From contig JAFZBS010000009.1 in NCBI GenBank assembly GCA_017561575.1, positions 1 to 59,874 on the forward strand: a stretch of 59,874 bases of DNA, read 5' to 3'. Made by a program: the position numbers and the translations under genes. This DNA is from Candidatus Saccharimonadota bacterium. Lineage in GTDB: Bacteria; Patescibacteriota; Saccharimonadia; Saccharimonadales; Saccharimonadaceae. Numbering within the stretch: the stretch's first letter is position 1; the number at the start of each line of letters is the position of its first letter. Below, one piece after another: positions 1 to 9,171 of this stretch. Below the pieces are notes generated by a model that was given only the letters and a program-made list of their open reading frames with translations, ran no database searches and was not told the origin of the DNA.

Positions 1-1
1 A

Positions 2-1138
2 GTCATTAATGCCACTACTAACCATGATGGTACTGCCGCTACTGGCTATACTGGTACTAGCTCTACTAACTTTACTATTGGTGCTAAAGCTTCTGCTGAC
101 CAAGCTGCTGGTGACTATACTAATGTGATTACGTTTACGGCGGTAACAAATGCGCCACCTAGGATTTACATGCAAAACATTACCCAGAGCATGCTTGCTA
201 CTCTTATGCCAAACGTAGGTGATTCCACTACTCTTTATGACAATCGCGACGAAAAACCCTATGTAATTGCTAAATTAGCCGATAATAACTATTGGATGGT
301 GCAAAACTTAGACCACGACATCAGGGCAGTATCTGATTTTTACACTAACCAAAACACAGACATTGGCTACAATTCTTCGACTAACTCATACGAAACGGCA
401 TCCTGGGTGCCCATGCGACAAACCTATCCAACTTCTCCAACTAACACTTCTCAATGGTGCCAGAGCGGCACATGGAGAGCCACAAACGGAACATGCCGCT
501 ACAACTATACTCCAGAATCATATGACCCTGGCAATGTTTATTGGAATGGCGTTGAGGATAATACCATGGATTGGGAAGATTATATAGAAACTTGCGATTT
601 TTCTGCTAGTGCAACAATAATTTGTGATGAGACGGAGAACCCTATTGGAGATTATATTGCCAATGGGGGGACAACAATCCAACAATATCATTTAGGAAAC
701 TATTATAATTGGACTGCCGCCGTAGCAATGAATGATAGTAGCTCCGTCGGGAACGGTGTAGTAGTTGATCGCTCCATTTGCCCTGCAGGCTGGACTTTAC
801 CTCACTATATTTCGGGTAGCGGAAGCTTTTCTTCGCTGTGGTCCTTCCAGGGTTTCGGAAGTAGCAATCCAATTAATGGTAACAATAAGCTCTGGACCGA
901 ACCAATTAATTATGTTCTGGGCTCTAATTGGAACGGTTATTATTATGAAGTGGGCAAAAATGGCTCATATTTGTCTTCCTGGACAGCCCCAGATAATGGT
1001 CGAGTTGGAGTAGCAATATTCAGTAACGATTTTGCGTCTGCTAATGCAGATGAATCTAACGGTTACGGTTATTTCGTACGTTGTCTTGCGCGCCCATTTG
1101 CCACCCTACCGCCAACCGGACCCGAAAACCAGAACTAA
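2..1138 (+). CDS. FISUMP-domain surface protein, 5'-truncated by window edge
   Basis: The frame is open from base 2 and runs on from upstream, so this is the C-terminal part of a larger protein. A short Thr/Ala-rich stretch ending FTAVTNAPP matches the segment before the repeats in the protein at 35196 (LNFNAVTNYVP). A FISUMP-type domain (Fibrobacter succinogenes major paralogous domain) follows, with the hallmarks DNRDEKPYVIAKLADNNYW, a YYNWTAAVAMN block, CPAGWTLP and the terminal FVRCLA. Such proteins are abundant on Saccharibacteria surfaces; their function is unknown. The C-terminus is odd: after the domain comes LPPTG, a sortase-like motif, but only five residues follow, with no membrane segment. 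It is therefore either a decayed anchor or chance. FISUMP identity is well supported by two further domains in this window. Confidence 0.85.
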   Translation, partial: VINATTNHDGTAATGYTGTSSTNFTIGAKASADQAAGDYTNVITFTAVTNAPPRIYMQNITQSMLATLMPNVGDSTTLYDNRDEKPYVIAKLADNNYWMVQNLDHDIRAVSDFYTNQNTDIGYNSSTNSYETASWVPMRQTYPTSPTNTSQWCQSGTWRATNGTCRYNYTPESYDPGNVYWNGVEDNTMDWEDYIETCDFSASATIICDETENPIGDYIANGGTTIQQYHLGNYYNWTAAVAMNDSSSVGNGVVVDRSICPAGWTLPHYISGSGSFSSLWSFQGFGSSNPINGNNKLWTEPINYVLGSNWNGYYYEVGKNGSYLSSWTAPDNGRVGVAIFSNDFASANADESNGYGYFVRCLARPFATLPPTGPENQN

Positions 1139-1223
1139 AAAATCAACCACCACACCAGTTATTCTATTATAACCAGTCAAGAACTTACCAAATATTTTAT
1201 ATAAGCAACAAAGTCCTAATCTT

Positions 1224-1928
1224 TTATTGCAAACTGCTTGCTTCCCTAAACCCATCGTAAAAGTTTTCGGAAATCTTTGGATGGCCAATTTTGTTGGCAG
1301 CGCGCACTACTTCATTCAGGTCATCAGTGATCTTAAAGATCTTTGCATCCTGTGGAGCAATCGTTTTTACTTCGAGCATTTTATTTAACACCTTATCAAA
1401 AGCCTTCCAAAATGATTTGCCAATCAAAAACACCGGCATCTTTGGCATTTTGTCTTCCTGCATCAAGCATAAAATCTCAGACAATTCGTCCATTGTGCCG
1501 AACCCACCCGGGAAAAACACAAACACTTTTGAAGCCATCGCGAGCGAAACTTTACGTGCAAAAAAGTACTCAAAAGTGACACAATCCGTCAGATATGGAT
1601 TTGGGAATTGTTCGTGTTTTAATGTAATATTAAGCCCAATCGTCCTGCCACCAATTTCGTAAGCACCATGTGAGGCGGCTTCCATGATGCCAGGTCCACC
1701 ACCCGTTACGACAGCATGCCCATTCTTGGCTAGCAGTCCACCTAGCTCGTAGGCCATTTTGCAAAACTTGTTATCTTGCCCCAATCTCGCCGAACCAAAA
1801 ACAGTTACGCCTTGCGGAAAAGATCTTACAATGGTGAGACCTTGCCCTAAATCTTTGGCATAAGCGTTAGCTCGCTCGAGATCGGCAATTGAAAGTTTCT
1901 TTAATAGTTCTTGTTCTGTTCCTAACAT
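1224..1928 (-). CDS. LOG family (TIGR00730) Rossmann-fold nucleotide hydrolase
   Basis: This 234-residue protein carries the two LOG/lysine-decarboxylase-like signatures: GGGPGIMEAASHGAYEIGG near residue 80 and PGGFGTMDELSE near residue 140. The second is the PGGxGTxxE motif that binds the nucleotide and holds the catalytic Glu. Family members cleave nucleoside 5'-monophosphates (cytokinin-type or AMP/IMP) to base plus ribose 5-phosphate. Cytosolic; no signal or TM. It is the last gene of the gap-rpiB-rpe-pfkB cluster, 25 nt after the sugar kinase, so released ribose 5-phosphate would feed the neighbouring RpiB and Rpe enzymes (inference). GAGGT lies before the ATG. Confidence 0.85.
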   Translation of the reverse strand: MLGTEQELLKKLSIADLERANAYAKDLGQGLTIVRSFPQGVTVFGSARLGQDNKFCKMAYELGGLLAKNGHAVVTGGGPGIMEAASHGAYEIGGRTIGLNITLKHEQFPNPYLTDCVTFEYFFARKVSLAMASKVFVFFPGGFGTMDELSEILCLMQEDKMPKMPVFLIGKSFWKAFDKVLNKMLEVKTIAPQDAKIFKITDDLNEVVRAANKIGHPKISENFYDGFREASSLQ

Positions 1929-1953
1929 GTTTTACCTCATTATATATTATATA

Positions 1954-2922
1954 CTATATTTTTTGGATTATCATCGGATGCAACTCTTCTAGTCCAGACA
2001 TTATTCCGCGATTTGCGCCAATTTTCCCTACCACCGCGGTAGAATTTGCCGACGCAAACACTAGTGACCTTCTAAAACTCTTGCCACTTGCAAACGCTGC
2101 GAGGAATCCAGAGCCAAACGCATCGCCCGCCCCAGTCGCATCGCGAATCTTGACATCCTCATAGATGCCAAACCGGTAGATTTCGTCACTTGCGCGGTTT
2201 CCCGCAACACCGCCCATCGGGCCATCGGTAATAATCGTGATTGGTACGTAACCATTTAGATGATAAAGTAGCTCAACTAACAGTACTCCAGGTACTATCT
2301 CCGATGCTTCCGTCTTGTTGACTAGCAAAACATCTACATATTTAAGCAAACCAACCAGTTCTTTTTTCTGTTCGAGCTCTTTTTTGCCGGGATTAAACAT
2401 GATTTTAATACCATTTTCGTGCGCTTTTTTGAAGAACAAAGACAAAGTCTCCATATCACCACGCAGCGTCGTCACGTACATCCAGTCCGGTTGGATAATA
2501 TCCAATTTATCCGTCGTGAAATTATCAAACTTCTCACTAGCTCCACGATAAGTTAAAATCGTTCTTTCGCCATTTTTGGAGTCTAAAAGCACGATGGAAG
2601 TACCGGTAGTCTTACCAGAAATAAAATTGATAAAACTGCTATCAATTCCCTCGCGGTCTAATACGCGAAGAATTGCTTCACCGGCCGGGTCGTGCCCGAT
2701 ATTTCCCATAAAGATGGCTTCATGACCGTGCCTTGCAAAAGAGATTGCCGAATTAATACCACCGCCACCCACCTCGTAGCTTAGGCGGTCTATATCTACC
2801 TTGGTCCCCACCAAAATTTTTCCAAAAATCGCTTCTTCGCCAATCGTCGTAGATTCCAAGTCTTCGCGGTCAATCAAATAAACATCCTGAAGCGCTGAGC
2901 CAAGCGATAAAATTCTTGCCAT
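1954..2922 (-). CDS. PfkB/ribokinase-family carbohydrate kinase
   Basis: This is a 322-residue ribokinase-fold kinase. The C-terminal PfkB signature DATGAGDAFGSGF (about residues 263-275) includes the catalytic Asp of the anion hole. The N-terminal half has the substrate loop GGGGINSAISFARHG, equivalent to GGxxxN in ribokinase. It probably phosphorylates a sugar or nucleoside, but the substrate cannot be read from the sequence. Its ATG overlaps the stop of the upstream epimerase by one base, so translation is likely coupled. Its position with rpiB and rpe suggests a pentose or ribose substrate (inference). Confidence 0.85.
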   Translation of the reverse strand: MARILSLGSALQDVYLIDREDLESTTIGEEAIFGKILVGTKVDIDRLSYEVGGGGINSAISFARHGHEAIFMGNIGHDPAGEAILRVLDREGIDSSFINFISGKTTGTSIVLLDSKNGERTILTYRGASEKFDNFTTDKLDIIQPDWMYVTTLRGDMETLSLFFKKAHENGIKIMFNPGKKELEQKKELVGLLKYVDVLLVNKTEASEIVPGVLLVELLYHLNGYVPITIITDGPMGGVAGNRASDEIYRFGIYEDVKIRDATGAGDAFGSGFLAAFASGKSFRRSLVFASANSTAVVGKIGANRGIMSGLEELHPMIIQKI

Positions 2923-3578
2923 TAGAGAACCACTCCAGTTTTATCAATTTCGGCTACCAGCGCGTCGTACATCGCGGCCGGGTTCTCTGCCTTTGAAATT
3001 GCTGAACCAACATTAATCACATCAAGATCCGCATGTGCTAAAGCGCGGATATTAGTAAGGTTGGCGCCACCATCCCAACCAATTTCTACATCTGGCGACA
3101 TCGCACGAATGAGAGGAATTTTTTCTGTTTGCATCATATCAGCTGGTGAACCCTGCATCCCAAGTCGCCCCGCAAAAATCAAAACGTGATCTACCATTTT
3201 GATGTAGTTCTCTACGTTGCCTGGAAAAGTGGATGGCACCAGAGCAATACCGGTTTTGATATTGTGCTCCTTTAGCTTTTCGAATAGCGGCGTCAAATCT
3301 TCTTGCACTTCAGCATGAAAAATACAAAGCGAAGGGTTTAGTTTCAAAATTACATCAATATGGTCGGATGGCTTTGCCGCCATTAGATGTAAATCAGCTG
3401 CCCAGTTGCGTGGCCACCAAATATTTGTAATGTCGAGTGTTGTTGCTGGCGCAAAAACTCCATCCGTTACGTCGATCTGCACGCGCCTGGTAAAAACATT
3501 CAACCGTTCTACCTGCGTGCGATAGTCAACTTTACTTTTGGTGGTAATGGTAGGAACTATGGATACAGTCCTAATCAT
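2922..3578 (-). CDS. rpe: Ribulose-phosphate 3-epimerase family protein
   Basis: A 218-residue TIM-barrel protein. It retains VQIDVTDGVFAP (residues 34-45, corresponding to HxDVMDGxFVP), a metal-site His in DLHLMAAKPSDH, a HAEV segment and the phosphate-binding GWDGG plus INVGSAI near the C-terminus. Canonical Rpe has H-x-D in the first motif; here Gln replaces His (QID), and the N-terminal SIVPTITTKS differs from the usual SILSADF. It may thus be a divergent Rpe or a related hexulose-phosphate synthase-like enzyme. It overlaps rpiB by 8 nt and pfkB by one base, consistent with one operon for pentose-phosphate interconversion. Confidence 0.75.
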   Translation of the reverse strand: MIRTVSIVPTITTKSKVDYRTQVERLNVFTRRVQIDVTDGVFAPATTLDITNIWWPRNWAADLHLMAAKPSDHIDVILKLNPSLCIFHAEVQEDLTPLFEKLKEHNIKTGIALVPSTFPGNVENYIKMVDHVLIFAGRLGMQGSPADMMQTEKIPLIRAMSPDVEIGWDGGANLTNIRALAHADLDVINVGSAISKAENPAAMYDALVAEIDKTGVVL

Positions 3579-4020
3579 AATTTCCCCTTTCGTCTAAACG
3601 TTTTATCCGTCGAACCCTGCGTTCAAGAGGTTCGAAACTTGTATTTAAAAATGCATTTATTATTTCCTGGATGAGCTCCTTATTCATAAAATGTGCCGAC
3701 AGACACAGGACGTTGGCATCATCATGCTCACGCGCTAGTACCGCTGATTCTGCTGAATCGCAGTGCGCCGCCCTAATACCTTTGAATCTATTTGCTTGCA
3801 TCGTCACGCCGTGTGCCGAGTCGCAAACCAATATGCCCATCGAACCGGGATTTTCTTTTACTAGCGTAGCTACACTAATCGCTGGGTCATTAAAATCATC
3901 ACCTTCTTTATATTCATACGCGCCAACATCAAATGCTGCGTCATCTTTTTGCTTCAAAAAACCCAAGATTTCCTTTTTGCATTCAAACCCACGATAATCC
4001 GACCCAACAAATATTTTCAT
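3571..4020 (-). CDS. rpiB: RpiB/LacAB family sugar-phosphate isomerase
   Basis: A 149-residue protein starting MKIFVGSDYRGFECKK, the RpiB/LacA-LacB N-terminus (usual form GSDHAGxxLK). LVCDSAHGVTMQANRFKGIRA (about residues 66-86) corresponds to the RpiB segment with the active-site Cys and the GxG(I/M)xIAANK stretch. EHDDANVLCLSAHFM matches the EHNDANVLxLG region. It interconverts ribose 5-phosphate and ribulose 5-phosphate. The Gly-rich turn is altered (DSAHGV rather than GTGIG), so a different aldose/ketose phosphate cannot be excluded. The ATG directly abuts the gap stop codon. Confidence 0.85.
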   Translation of the reverse strand: MKIFVGSDYRGFECKKEILGFLKQKDDAAFDVGAYEYKEGDDFNDPAISVATLVKENPGSMGILVCDSAHGVTMQANRFKGIRAAHCDSAESAVLAREHDDANVLCLSAHFMNKELIQEIINAFLNTSFEPLERRVRRIKRLDERGNYD

Positions 4021-5025
4021 CTATGCCTCTTTTTCATAATCTACTGCTAGCTCAACTAGACGATTTGAATAACCCCACTCGTTGTCGTACCAAGCGACTA
4101 TTTTAATCATATTGCCGCCAATTACGTCAATCAAAGGCAAATCTACAATGCAAGAATGCGGGTCGCCAATAAAGTCGGATGAGACGAGCTCTTCGTTTGT
4201 TATGCCAATAATCCCTTCATAGTATTCGTCCGCTGCCACTCCGATGAATAAATCGCGTAACTCTTCTACTGTCGTATCTCGTTTGATTAAGGCGGTGATA
4301 TCTGCCAGTGAAACCACTGGGGTTGGGACTCTAATTGATAGGCCGGCAAAATGGTCTTTGAGAGTTGGAATTGTGAGTGCCGCTGCCTTTGAAGCGCCAG
4401 TCGTTGTTGGTACGATGTTTTCTGCTGCACTTCTCGCCTCGCGCAAATCTTTGGCCGGCGCATCAAGAATCCTCTGTGAGCCAGTATAAGAGTGCACGGT
4501 GGTCATCATGGCTTTTTCTACGCCGAATTCATCCTCAAGTATCTTCATGATAGGCGCGATACAGTTGGTCGTGCATGATGCGTTGGAAAGTATTTGGTCT
4601 GAATCTTCGATAACCTCTTCATTTACGCCGATTACTACAGTCTTGGCGCCTTCACCTTTGGCTGGTGCCGAAATAATTACTCGCCTTGCACCCGCATCGA
4701 TATGCGCTTTTGCGTCTTCGGGCTTAGTAAAGAAGCCGGTGGATTCAATCACGACATCTACACCTAAATCTTTCCACGGAAGGTTTATAGGCTCTTTTTC
4801 CGCAAAAATTGGGATTTCTTTTCCATCTACTACGATTGAGTTTTCTTTAGCCTCCACATTCCGATCATAAGTACCATATGACGAATCGTGTTTTAAAAGA
4901 TGTGCCAAAGTCTTTGCATCCGTCACGTCATTTATCGCAACCACTTCTGCATTGTCACGTTCAAACAAAATCTTGAAAGCATTCCGACCAATTCTGCCAA
5001 AACCATTTATTGCTACTTTTACCAT
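4021..5025 (-). CDS. gap: Glyceraldehyde-3-phosphate dehydrogenase, type I
   Basis: Full-length 334-residue GAPDH. It has an N-terminal NAD-binding Rossmann motif (INGFGRIGRNAFK, residues 6-18), catalytic Cys in SNASCTTNCIAP (about residues 149-160), TTVHSYTGSQ, and WYDNEWGYSNR with the C-terminal helix. It catalyses the oxidative phosphorylation step of glycolysis. It is the first gene of a five-gene minus-strand cluster. AGGAGG precedes the ATG, and TATAAT on the minus strand lies about 25 nt further up, so this gene has a leader, unlike many others here. The G+C-rich palindrome at 5073-5197 separates it from rpsG. Confidence 0.97.
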   Translation of the reverse strand: MVKVAINGFGRIGRNAFKILFERDNAEVVAINDVTDAKTLAHLLKHDSSYGTYDRNVEAKENSIVVDGKEIPIFAEKEPINLPWKDLGVDVVIESTGFFTKPEDAKAHIDAGARRVIISAPAKGEGAKTVVIGVNEEVIEDSDQILSNASCTTNCIAPIMKILEDEFGVEKAMMTTVHSYTGSQRILDAPAKDLREARSAAENIVPTTTGASKAAALTIPTLKDHFAGLSIRVPTPVVSLADITALIKRDTTVEELRDLFIGVAADEYYEGIIGITNEELVSSDFIGDPHSCIVDLPLIDVIGGNMIKIVAWYDNEWGYSNRLVELAVDYEKEA

Positions 5026-5072
5026 AAACCTCCTAATATACTTATGTATATTATATCACACCATATCGCAAA

Positions 5073-5197
5073 TATAAACAACAAAAATAACACCTCTTCG
5101 GGGTCGCGTCCCTCGCGCCCGTCTTCACGGGGCTCGGGCGCTCCTTCTCGGCAGCAGCCTCCGAAATCCCCTCAGAGGTATTATTTTGTTGTTTATA
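5073..5197. repeat. G+C-rich palindromic element, intergenic copy (rpsG-gap)
   Basis: The outer arms are TATAAACAACAAAAATAACA… (5073-5097) and its near-complement ending at 5197, leaving an A+T-rich inverted repeat of about 25 bp. Inside is a degenerate core carrying GGGGTCGCGTCCCTCGCG, CCCGTCTTCACGGGG and CGGCAGCAGCCTCCG, recognisable as the reverse complement of the core inside trmD, alaS and tatD. It is the only clear full-core copy outside a coding region and looks the most eroded. Confidence 0.8.
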
Positions 5198-5220
5198 ACT
5201 ATCTGAGAAAGTCCAAAGCG

Positions 5221-5697
5221 TTAGCGAGCAAAATGTGCAAAAGCTCTGTTTGCTTCTGCCATACGGTGGCAATCTTCCTTCTTTTTGAAGGCAGCACCAG
5301 TCTCGTTGTAAGCATCTACGATTTCAGCTTCAAGCCTTTTGGCATACGGCATACCACCACGAGTCCTCGCTGATTGGACGAGCCACGAAAAGGCAAAATG
5401 TAGTTGTCTGTGACCTGCAATTGGAAATGGAATCTGGTAGTTTGCGCCACCGACACGGCGTGACTTAACTTCAAAATCTGGTGAAACGTTGGCGATGGCT
5501 TTCTCAAGCACTTCAACCGGGTTTTCAGACTTGAGTTTCTTAGCGGCACCTTCAATAGCGGCATAAACTGCGCGCTCTGCGGCTTGCTTCTTACCATCAA
5601 GCATCGACTTATTGATTAGTCTTTGTACCATGATAGACTGATATTTGCGATCTGGATTGACTTTGCGTTCCAAGGATTTAGTAGTTTTTCTAGGCAT
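5221..5697 (-). CDS. rpsG: 30S ribosomal protein uS7
   Basis: A 158-residue uS7 with the typical start MPRKTTKSLERKVNPDRKY, the GKKQAAERAVYAAIE region and the C-terminal KKEDCHRMAEANRAFAHFAR. It binds the 3' major domain of 16S rRNA at the head of the small subunit. It follows rpsL by 2 nt as in the classic str operon, but fusA and tuf are not downstream; a palindromic element and gap follow instead. Confidence 0.97.
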   Translation of the reverse strand: MPRKTTKSLERKVNPDRKYQSIMVQRLINKSMLDGKKQAAERAVYAAIEGAAKKLKSENPVEVLEKAIANVSPDFEVKSRRVGGANYQIPFPIAGHRQLHFAFSWLVQSARTRGGMPYAKRLEAEIVDAYNETGAAFKKKEDCHRMAEANRAFAHFAR

Positions 5698-5699
5698 AA

Positions 5700-6113
5700 T
5701 TACTTATCCTCCTTCTTGGCACCGTATTTAGAACGGCCTTGTTTGCGTCCTTGTACACCCTGTAAATCGAGCGTACCGCGCACCACATGATAACGCACAC
5801 CAGGAAGATCTGGCACACGTCCACCACGGACCAAGACCACTGCGTGCTCCTGCAAGTTGTGGCCTTCACCACCAATGTAAGCCCAAACTTCCTGACCATT
5901 GGTAAGACGCACACGGGCGACCTTACGCATAGCTGAGTTTGGTTTCTTTGGAGTCTTGGTAGTAACCTTGATACAAACGCCGCGCTTTAATGGTGCAGCT
6001 TTCTCGTAACGCTTGGTCTTCAAAGTATTAACAATAGAACCAAGTGCTGGAGATTTGGATTTTTTTGCAGCCTTTTTACGAGGCTTGCGAATCAACTGAT
6101 TAATAGTTGGCAT
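5700..6113 (-). CDS. rpsL: 30S ribosomal protein uS12
   Basis: A 137-residue uS12: [14 protein letters not shown] at the start, [19 protein letters not shown] (the decoding-site loop with KPNSA), and [17 protein letters not shown] carrying the PDLPGVRYH motif. The extra basic N-terminal stretch ([13 protein letters not shown]) is common in bacteria. It is the first gene of the rpsL-rpsG pair; minus-strand TATAAT-like sequence lies at about 6127-6140. Confidence 0.97.
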   Translation of the reverse strand: MPTINQLIRKPRKKAAKKSKSPALGSIVNTLKTKRYEKAAPLKRGVCIKVTTKTPKKPNSAMRKVARVRLTNGQEVWAYIGGEGHNLQEHAVVLVRGGRVPDLPGVRYHVVRGTLDLQGVQGRKQGRSKYGAKKEDK

Positions 6114-6203
6114 TCAAAATTCCCTTATATTATAATATTATTTTGCCCCACTAGGTTTACAGCAACACTCTAGCGAGATGAAACTCTTTAATACATTATA
6201 TCA

Positions 6204-7481
6204 CTATTTGTTCACTTTGACAAGATAATCTAAAGTTTTTTCGATAATCAAACGGTTTTTGATGTCCATCTTAACATTGGGATCTTTGAGTGATTTTATG
6301 GCCTCTGGTGATTTTTTGTAGACATCTCTTAATTCGGCCAGTCTTGCTGCCACTTCGTCATCAGATACCGTAATTTTCTCGGCGATTGCCAAATTCTGCA
6401 AAACGAGAGAACCCTTGACGCGTTGCGCGGCAATTTCGCGGGCTTTTTTGTCCCAAGATTCTGGCGTTTCTCCGGCCCTAGCGATATAGCTCTCAAAATC
6501 CGTCCCAGCCGAAGCGGCGTTACGGTTCACGTCTTCTCGCATCATTTTGATTTGATCTTCAACTAGTATTTCTGGTGCTGATACGGTAGATTTCTTAACC
6601 AATGCTTCCACCAGGTCATTTTTATACTTATCAATGATTTGATGCTCAGTTTGCGCAGTTAGATTTTTGCGAATATCCTCTTTCAAAGCTTTCAAATCTT
6701 TGAATGGACCACACTTTTTGGCGAGTTCATCGTCAATCGCCGGCTTGATTATTTCATTAACCTGCTTTACTAGAATGTCAAATACAGTTTTAGCTCCAGC
6801 AAGCTCTTTTACACCATAATCTTTTGGAAAAGTCAGAGGAAGCTCAAACTTGTCGCCCGGCTCATGACCAACCACGCCATCTTCAAAACCAGGAATAAAA
6901 GTTTTTGAGCCGAGGAGCAACTTGTAATCCTTTGCCGAGCCACCATCAAACGCCTTGCCGTCTTTTTTGCCAACAAAATCTATTATCACCTCATCGCCAA
7001 GCTTTGCAGCGCGCTTGGTTACCTTTTTCTCGGCGAATGAAGTCGCTAGGTTGTCTAGTGTGCCATCGATATCCTTATCACTCACTTTAACTTCGTCAAG
7101 TTTTACACCAAGTTTCTTGTAGTCGCCCAGTTTTACCTCTGGAATAATATCGGCGGTTGCCGTATATTCTAGCATTTCGCCTGGCACATATTTAGTGATA
7201 TTGACGCCAGGGAGAGCCAAAGGCTGACGCGATTCCTGCAAAAACGCATTAATCACCGTAGAGCGCACTGCAATATCTGCCGTCTCGGCATTTAGGTCAT
7301 TTTCCGGAATAAACTTACGCGCTACGTCTGCTGGTACTTTTCCCTTGCGGAAGCCACCAACCGTAAGCTCCTTAGCTAGTTTCACAACGGCTTTTTCCGC
7401 CGCTTCTTTTAGGTCTTTTTCGTCCAACGTAACAGTAAGTTCGATGCGAGAATCAGACAATTTCTTTAATTTTGTTTTCAT
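6204..7481 (-). CDS. tig: Trigger factor (ribosome-associated chaperone/PPIase)
   Basis: A 425-residue protein with three trigger-factor domains. The N-terminal ribosome-binding domain has GGFRKGKVPADVARKF (about residues 42-57, the GFRxGKxP signature). The FKBP-type PPIase domain is at about residues 160-245 (GDEVIIDFVGKKDG, GSKTFIPGFEDGVVG). A helical C-terminal chaperone domain follows. It assists folding of nascent chains at the exit tunnel. GAGGAG precedes the ATG. An extended -10 (TTTTTGTGTTATAAT, minus strand, box at 7505-7510) gives a leader of under 20 nt. Confidence 0.96.
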   Translation of the reverse strand: MKTKLKKLSDSRIELTVTLDEKDLKEAAEKAVVKLAKELTVGGFRKGKVPADVARKFIPENDLNAETADIAVRSTVINAFLQESRQPLALPGVNITKYVPGEMLEYTATADIIPEVKLGDYKKLGVKLDEVKVSDKDIDGTLDNLATSFAEKKVTKRAAKLGDEVIIDFVGKKDGKAFDGGSAKDYKLLLGSKTFIPGFEDGVVGHEPGDKFELPLTFPKDYGVKELAGAKTVFDILVKQVNEIIKPAIDDELAKKCGPFKDLKALKEDIRKNLTAQTEHQIIDKYKNDLVEALVKKSTVSAPEILVEDQIKMMREDVNRNAASAGTDFESYIARAGETPESWDKKAREIAAQRVKGSLVLQNLAIAEKITVSDDEVAARLAELRDVYKKSPEAIKSLKDPNVKMDIKNRLIIEKTLDYLVKVNK

Positions 7482-7504
7482 AAAAAACTCCTCTATTTAC
7501 AATT

Positions 7505-7519
7505 ATTATAACACAAAAA
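7505..7519 (-). promoter_or_regulatory. Extended -10 promoter of tig (TTTTTGTGTTATAAT)
   Basis: On the minus strand this reads T5-GTGTTATAAT, an extended -10 (TGNTATAAT). The same 15-mer or a close relative occurs before tRNA-Leu, recG and the gene ending at 30615, so it appears to be a preferred promoter form in this genome. Confidence 0.6.
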
Positions 7520-7544
7520 CACCTAAAAAGTAACTTAAAGCCAA

Positions 7545-9110
7545 TTATTTCTTGCGAAAATGACGAATAGTGTAAGTGGCATCCGCTCCGAGTTTTACGC
7601 CAGGATTCAAAATCTCATATTTATCAAAAATGTTTTTAATGCCGGCGTAAAGAGCCATTTTATCACTTGGCATATCGTCATTGGTGACCAAAGCCTTAAT
7701 TCTACCTTCTGGCGCGCCGCCAGCCAAATCACCACCCTGTCTTTTGATTACGAAAGCACCAGTTCGGATTAAAGTAGTGGCTTTCTTGCTAAAATCTTTA
7801 TCGTCCAATTTAAATTTGGGCCTCAAATTATAATTTGAGGCTGAATATGAACCATAAAGCGCCAAACTCAGCCCCAATTTTTCCTCTAGAATTTTAAGAT
7901 CGTTCATTAGCCCGCCTAGATTTCTTGCTGGTACATAGAAATTCGTCAAGAAAGGCACGCGCTCGTCTGCTCTCGCCTGGGCCGTAAATCCGACTAGTAG
8001 ATTCTCAAACTCGTCTAGTACGGCCTTATTCTTGTTTGATTCAATCACAAGCTCGGTCTGCTTTGGCAGAACTTTCCTCAGGCTAGCAATTTTGCGAAGC
8101 GAAGAATTTGCCTTGCCACCAAATTTGGCAAAAATCACAAAACCATCTTTGAGTTTGCCGGCAATTTTACCCAACTTTTTGCCACTTTCTTCTGTAATTT
8201 TAATAATACGAATATCGTACAGGTTTAATTCACGCGGTTTCATCGGTTTGACTGTATCAAGGAACTTTTGCGCCATGGTGAAATCGCTAAATGTTGCCAC
8301 CACGCGTTGCTCTTTAGGACTAAGCGGTACCGCTCTCAAAATCACTTCCGTGATTACACCAAGTGTGCCCTCCGCACCAAAGAATAATGGCATCAAATCG
8401 ATAGTCTTCTTTTGGCTCGCAGTTACAATCGTGGGGTAACCTGCCCGGCCAAGCGCTTCTTTACGCATTTCTTTTAAAAGACCTTCGTTTTTGTCGATTA
8501 GTTGTGACAACTTTCCATAAATACTACCCTCGAGTGTCTTTTCGCTGGCCTTTTTCTTTACGGAACGACTGCTAAGGCGAGCAGTCTGTAGAACATCACC
8601 ATTTGCCAGTACTACTTCAATGCGCTCGACATAATGCATAATACCACCAAATTTACTAGCCTGATCATCATAAGGGTTGTTTGATATTAGCCCACCGATT
8701 GTATCCATATCGTGACCAGCAACCGGAATCGTTAGTCCATTCACGGAAAGCGCGGTATTAATTTCTTTAAGCGTAATACCAGCCTGTACCCTTACTAATC
8801 GTTCGCGCTTGTCTGACTCGAGCAACCGATTTAGCCTTTCGGTAGAAATCACCATCCCATTTCCGAGATCAGCCCCCATTTCGTCTAACCCAGAACCTCT
8901 CAGGGTCACTGGTATTTTGATTTCCTTTGCCGCCAGCTGATAGCAAAAACGCATGAGTTTTCGCACATCCTCCGTAGACTCTGGCAAAGCCACCAGTTTT
9001 GGTCTAATTCTCAGTGCGGATTTGTCAGTAGCATAATTTTCGAGCACTTCAGGTGTGTCAAAAACATTCCCGACAATCAACTGATTTAAATACCTCGCAA
9101 TCTTTCCCAT
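7545..9110 (-). CDS. FAD-binding oxidase (GlcD/FAD_binding_4 type)
   Basis: A 521-residue cytosolic flavoprotein. The N-terminal PCMH-type FAD domain begins at about residue 35 (KLVALPESTEDVRKLMRFC) and contains the flavin loop RGSGLDEMGADLGNGMVIS and AGHDMDTIGGLISNN. The C-terminal cap follows, with PKFKLDDKDFSKKA and RQGGDLAGGAPEGRIKA. Relatives are D-lactate, glycolate and other 2-hydroxyacid dehydrogenases. The loop is usually RGGGTG; here it is RGSGLD, so the family is clear but the substrate is not. It may provide a link between hydroxyacids and respiration or redox balance (inference). AAAGG precedes the ATG. Confidence 0.85.
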   Translation of the reverse strand: MGKIARYLNQLIVGNVFDTPEVLENYATDKSALRIRPKLVALPESTEDVRKLMRFCYQLAAKEIKIPVTLRGSGLDEMGADLGNGMVISTERLNRLLESDKRERLVRVQAGITLKEINTALSVNGLTIPVAGHDMDTIGGLISNNPYDDQASKFGGIMHYVERIEVVLANGDVLQTARLSSRSVKKKASEKTLEGSIYGKLSQLIDKNEGLLKEMRKEALGRAGYPTIVTASQKKTIDLMPLFFGAEGTLGVITEVILRAVPLSPKEQRVVATFSDFTMAQKFLDTVKPMKPRELNLYDIRIIKITEESGKKLGKIAGKLKDGFVIFAKFGGKANSSLRKIASLRKVLPKQTELVIESNKNKAVLDEFENLLVGFTAQARADERVPFLTNFYVPARNLGGLMNDLKILEEKLGLSLALYGSYSASNYNLRPKFKLDDKDFSKKATTLIRTGAFVIKRQGGDLAGGAPEGRIKALVTNDDMPSDKMALYAGIKNIFDKYEILNPGVKLGADATYTIRHFRKK

Positions 9111-9171
9111 CCTTTTATCCTACTTATGATTATATCACATATTATTTTTTTAAAACAATACCATTTTTAAA

